Positions 61,149-64,000 of a stretch of 64,000 nt of DNA are shown here, piece after piece (the stretch's first letter is position 1; every line of letters starts with the position of its first letter). The translations under genes were made by a program, and so were the position numbers. The notes beneath the pieces are model-generated. The model made no database searches. It was not told where the DNA came from and worked only from the letters and a program-made list of their open reading frames with translations. Origin of the DNA: Anaeromicropila herbilytica (GTDB lineage: Bacteria; Bacillota; Clostridia; Lachnospirales; Lachnospiraceae); NCBI RefSeq assembly GCF_016591975.1, contig NZ_AP024169.1:1068501-1132500 (forward strand), written 5' to 3'.

Positions 61149-61397
61149 ATGGGAAAGATGAGAAAAGTACCTTTGAATAATGATACCATAAAGCGATGTA
61201 ACGTTTGTGGTAAACAATTGTTATACGAAAATGGTATTATAAAAGAAGGTGCATTTGATGCAACGATAGATTGGGGATACTTTTCTAATAAAGACTTAGA
61301 GATTCATAATTTTATTATCTGTGAAGAATGCTATGGTAATATGATTAAAAATTTTAAAATCCCAATTACGATAACTAATAAATACGAAGTTCTTTAA
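61149..61397 (+). CDS. Small CxxC protein of unknown function
   Basis: The 82-residue protein has CNVCGKQL near residue 18 and CEECYGNM near 59, four cysteines that probably bind zinc, around a mixed segment with FDATIDWGYFSNKDLEIH. GGGAG precedes ATG 61149. I do not recognise the family. It has its own terminator and lies between rimI and rnz. Confidence 0.75.
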   Translation: MGKMRKVPLNNDTIKRCNVCGKQLLYENGIIKEGAFDATIDWGYFSNKDLEIHNFIICEECYGNMIKNFKIPITITNKYEVL

Positions 61398-61445
61398 TAT
61401 AAGACAAGAGATTAATCATGTAGTATTTTAATGATGATCTATTGT

Positions 61446-61481
61446 AAAAGCCAGAAGGTTAATTTTAAGCTTCTGGCTTTT
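61446..61481 (+). terminator. Terminator of the small CxxC gene
   Basis: A perfect 12-bp stem (61446-61457 with 61470-61481) ends in T4. Confidence 0.85.
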
Positions 61482-61601
61482 CCTATTTTTAAGAAAAAAC
61501 GATATATTTGATTATAATAATAAATTATGGTAAGATTATTAAGAAAAATGAAGTGTATAGAATCGACAATTAAGGATTCTTTGAATAAGTGAGGAGAATA
61601 G

Positions 61602-62513
61602 ATGTTAGATGTATGTTTATTAGGAACAAGTGGAATGATGCCATTGCCAAATCGTTGGTTAACGGCGTTAATGACTAGGTTTAATGGTAGTAGTTTATTA
61701 ATAGATTGTGGAGAAGGAACTCAAATAGCAATAAGAGAAAAGGGCTGGAGTTTTCATTCAATTGATATAATATGTTTTACTCATTATCATGGAGATCATA
61801 TAAGTGGTCTTCCAGGACTATTATTATCTATGGGAAATGCGGATCGAATAAAGCCAGTTACTTTAATTGGTCCAAAGGGATTAGAGAGGGTCGTAAATGC
61901 TTTGCGAGTTATTGCACCTGAATTACCGTTTGAATTAAAGTTTATTGAGATAACTAGTCAAAAGGAAGTTCTGGAGATTAATGGGTATATGATTGAGGCA
62001 TTTCGAGTTAGTCACAATGTAACATGTTACGGCTATAATATTATAATTAATCGTGCGGGAAAATTTATTATGGAGAAAGCTTCTATAAATGAAGTACCAA
62101 AGGAATACTGGAATCGATTACAAAAGGGAGAAGTAATTGAGAATGATAATAAGGTATTTACTCCTGATATGGTCTTAGGACCAGAAAGAAAAGGAATTAA
62201 GTTAACATATTGCACAGATTCGAGACCAATTCCTTTTATTGGGGAAAATGCGAAAGACGCAGACTTGTTTATTTGTGAAGGAATGTATGGGGAAAAGGGA
62301 ATGGAAGAAAAGGCCAAAGATCATAAACACATGACATTTTATGAAGCGGCTAAATTAGCAAAAGAAGCCGAGGTAAATGAATTATGGCTCACTCATTTTA
62401 GTCCATCTCTAGTGCGTCCAGAAGATTATATAGAGGATACAAAAGAAATATTTGCGAATGCAAAAGTAGGTAAAGATAAAAAATCCATCACATTAGATTT
62501 TGAGAAAGAATAA
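61602..62513 (+). CDS. rnz: Ribonuclease Z
   Basis: The 303-residue metallo-beta-lactamase-fold nuclease cuts the 3' trailer of tRNA precursors. The zinc motif THYHGDHISGLPGLL is near residue 62; further ligands are in VSHNV, CTDSRP and LTHFSP. The FRVSHNVTCYGYNI stretch is the usual exosite region. GAGGAG precedes ATG 61602. It has no CCA-gene partner nearby. Confidence 0.93.
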   Translation: MLDVCLLGTSGMMPLPNRWLTALMTRFNGSSLLIDCGEGTQIAIREKGWSFHSIDIICFTHYHGDHISGLPGLLLSMGNADRIKPVTLIGPKGLERVVNALRVIAPELPFELKFIEITSQKEVLEINGYMIEAFRVSHNVTCYGYNIIINRAGKFIMEKASINEVPKEYWNRLQKGEVIENDNKVFTPDMVLGPERKGIKLTYCTDSRPIPFIGENAKDADLFICEGMYGEKGMEEKAKDHKHMTFYEAAKLAKEAEVNELWLTHFSPSLVRPEDYIEDTKEIFANAKVGKDKKSITLDFEKE

Positions 62514-62562
62514 TAATTAAGATAGAATAAGTGACAAAACATATATGGAGAAAGGCATGATT

Positions 62563-63591
62563 ATGGAAATGAATAAGGATATTAAAATACTAGCAATTGA
62601 GTCTTCATGTGATGAGACAGCAGCATCAGTAGTTAAAAACGGACGAGAGGTACTTTCCAATGTAATATCTTCTCAAATTGCTCTTCATACATTATATGGT
62701 GGTGTAGTTCCAGAAATAGCATCAAGAAAACATATTGAAAAGATAAATCAAGTAATTGAAGAAGCACTTAAAGAAGCAAATACTACGTTAGAAGATATAG
62801 ATGCCATCGGTGTAACTTATGGGCCTGGCCTTGTAGGAGCATTATTAGTAGGAGTAGCAGAAGCGAAAGCGATTAGTTATGCAACAAATAAACCATTAGT
62901 AGGGGTACATCATATAGAAGGCCATGTTTCAGCAAATTACATTGAAAATAAAGAATTAGAACCCCCATTTTTATGCTTAATTGTATCAGGAGGACATACT
63001 CATTTAGTACTTGTCAAGGAATATGGAGAATATGAAATTATTGGTCGAACTAGAGATGATGCAGCAGGTGAAGCGTTTGATAAAGTAGCTAGAGCAATTG
63101 GATTGGGTTATCCAGGTGGACCCAAAATTGATAAAGTATCAAAAGAAGGAAATAAGCATGCAATAGAGTTCCCAAGAGCCAATATAGATGATGCACCATA
63201 TGATTTTAGTTTTAGTGGAGTAAAGTCTGCAGTATTAAATCATATCAATTCATGTAAAATGAAAGAGGAAGAAATACAAGTAGCTGATGTGGCTGCTTCT
63301 TTTCAAAATGCTGTTGTAGATGTATTAGTAACAAGAACAATAAAGGCAGCAAAAGAATTTGGAATGCATAAAGTATGTATAGCAGGAGGTGTAGCTTCAA
63401 ATTCTGCTCTTAGACAAGCAATGAAAGAAGCATGCACCAAAGAAGAAATTTCTCTCTTTTATCCATCTCCAATCTTTTGTACTGACAATGCAGCAATGAT
63501 TGGTGCAGCAGCTTATTATGAATATAAAAAAGGTACAAGACATGGACTTGACCTTAATGCAGTTCCTAATTTAAAAATAGGCCAAAGGTAA
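62563..63591 (+). CDS. tsaD: tRNA N6-threonylcarbamoyltransferase TsaD
   Basis: TsaD transfers the threonylcarbamoyl group to A37 of ANN-decoding tRNAs. The protein has ILAIESSCDETAASVV, the metal motif HHIEGH, VSGGHTHLV and SGVKSAVLNHI, and ends with the conserved ADNAAMIG-type TDNAAMIGAA. I favour ATG 62563 (342 residues), 7 bases beyond AAAGG; ATG 62545 would add six residues and contains the GGAG. It is part of a tsaE-tsaB-rimI-tsaD cluster interrupted by two other genes. Confidence 0.96.
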   Translation: MEMNKDIKILAIESSCDETAASVVKNGREVLSNVISSQIALHTLYGGVVPEIASRKHIEKINQVIEEALKEANTTLEDIDAIGVTYGPGLVGALLVGVAEAKAISYATNKPLVGVHHIEGHVSANYIENKELEPPFLCLIVSGGHTHLVLVKEYGEYEIIGRTRDDAAGEAFDKVARAIGLGYPGGPKIDKVSKEGNKHAIEFPRANIDDAPYDFSFSGVKSAVLNHINSCKMKEEEIQVADVAASFQNAVVDVLVTRTIKAAKEFGMHKVCIAGGVASNSALRQAMKEACTKEEISLFYPSPIFCTDNAAMIGAAAYYEYKKGTRHGLDLNAVPNLKIGQR

Positions 63592-63597
63592 GATAAT

Positions 63598-64000
63598 ATG
63601 ACAAAGCAAAAGAATGTCGCAATCATATTGGCAGCAGGTCAAGGAAAAAGAATGAACACCAAAATGCCGAAGCAGTATTTATTATTAGAGCAAAAGCCAA
63701 TATTGTACTATACAATTAAAAATTTCCAAGAGAACTCTCTAATTGATGAAATTATTTTAGTGACAGAAGAAAAATATATAGAATATTGTAATTTAGAATT
63801 GAAAGAAAAATATAAATTTAATAAAATTACGAGCATTATTCCAGGAGGAAAGGAAAGGTATGAATCTGTATACAATGCATTGAAAATGATAGATGATGCA
63901 GGGTGTGTCTTAATACATGATGGAGCAAGACCGTTTATTAGTACTGAAGTAATCAATAAATTACTTGTAGCAGTTAATGAATATAAAGCATGCGTTGTGG
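63598..64000 (+). CDS. ispD: 2-C-methyl-D-erythritol 4-phosphate cytidylyltransferase (cut by window end)
   Basis: The first 134 codons are present. IspD joins MEP and CTP in isoprenoid synthesis. IILAAGQGKRMNTKMPKQYL is the CTP-binding start, GGKERYESVYNAL the conserved middle motif and HDGARPFIS the substrate motif. The ATG lies 6 bases after the tsaD stop, with AAAGG inside the tsaD end. The frame stays open to the window edge. About 95 more residues are expected. Confidence 0.93.
   Translation, partial: MTKQKNVAIILAAGQGKRMNTKMPKQYLLLEQKPILYYTIKNFQENSLIDEIILVTEEKYIEYCNLELKEKYKFNKITSIIPGGKERYESVYNALKMIDDAGCVLIHDGARPFISTEVINKLLVAVNEYKACVV

Noticed and set aside
1..64000. CRISPR arrays, insertion sequences, prophage, tRNA or rRNA genes
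   Set aside because: I found no regularly spaced repeats, transposase or integrase motifs, cloverleaf sequences or rRNA core sequences in this window.

Overview
The window is AT-rich low-GC Firmicute DNA with strong Shine-Dalgarno sequences, rho-independent terminators after most operons and sigma-A type promoters. The gene content (a flagellar/Mbl set, archaeal-type ApgM, FMN riboswitch-RibU, a GH130 phosphorylase and multi-part sugar ABC loci without a local ATPase) fits a motile plant-polysaccharide-using Clostridia member. Lachnospiraceae close to Lachnoclostridium phytofermentans is my best guess, and it is an inference from gene content. No tRNA, rRNA, CRISPR array, transposase, integrase or phage gene was seen. 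Both window edges cut genes: a glycoside-hydrolase paralogue at base 1 (minus strand) and ispD at base 64000.

Region 1-9.9 kb holds sugar and central metabolism. A cytoplasmic GH26-like glycoside hydrolase sits beside a cut-off tandem paralogue, followed by the Mrp ATPase, a LexA-controlled Y-family polymerase, class II fructose-bisphosphate aldolase, a GH130 mannoside phosphorylase with a long structured leader, a phosphohexomutase and a glyoxalase I-like enzyme. The hydrolase, phosphorylase, mutase and aldolase could form an intracellular mannoside-to-glycolysis route. Region 9.9-13.6 kb is a minus-strand envelope-stress operon (pspA, ydjG, ydjH, ydjI) with the same order as in Bacillus subtilis.

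Region 14-28.3 kb is the most unusual part. A LacI regulator is followed by a large secreted solute-binding protein fused to carbohydrate-binding-like domains, two permeases, an NHL-repeat/TPR membrane protein, a YIP1 membrane protein, a membrane-anchored DUF5696-type protein that may be a glycosidase, two more permeases and a second, lipoprotein, solute-binding protein. It looks like one coordinated but poorly described glycan capture and uptake machine.

Region 28.7-50.6 kb carries motility and housekeeping genes: mbl-flhO-flhP and a rod-binding protein; recD2, a nucleotidyltransferase, comF, yvyF and cheX-cheY; cvfB and an acyl-ACP thioesterase on the minus strand; a methyltransferase, CPBP protease and trxB; a secreted SH3-NlpC/P60 hydrolase; a PilZ-like protein; a gene-free 850 bp stretch with a tight DnaA-box cluster; then hpf-secA-prfB (programmed frameshift) and cheW. 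The comF-yvyF and hpf-secA-prfB pieces echo the B. subtilis order, with the flgM-hag-fliD block missing between them.

Region 50.7-64 kb starts with the threonine/aspartate operon pheB-hom-apgM-lysC; lysC has an internal start for a beta subunit. Next come a small zinc-ribbon membrane protein, tex, an FMN riboswitch with ribU, and the tRNA t6A genes tsaE-tsaB-rimI, a small CxxC protein, rnz, tsaD and the start of ispD.
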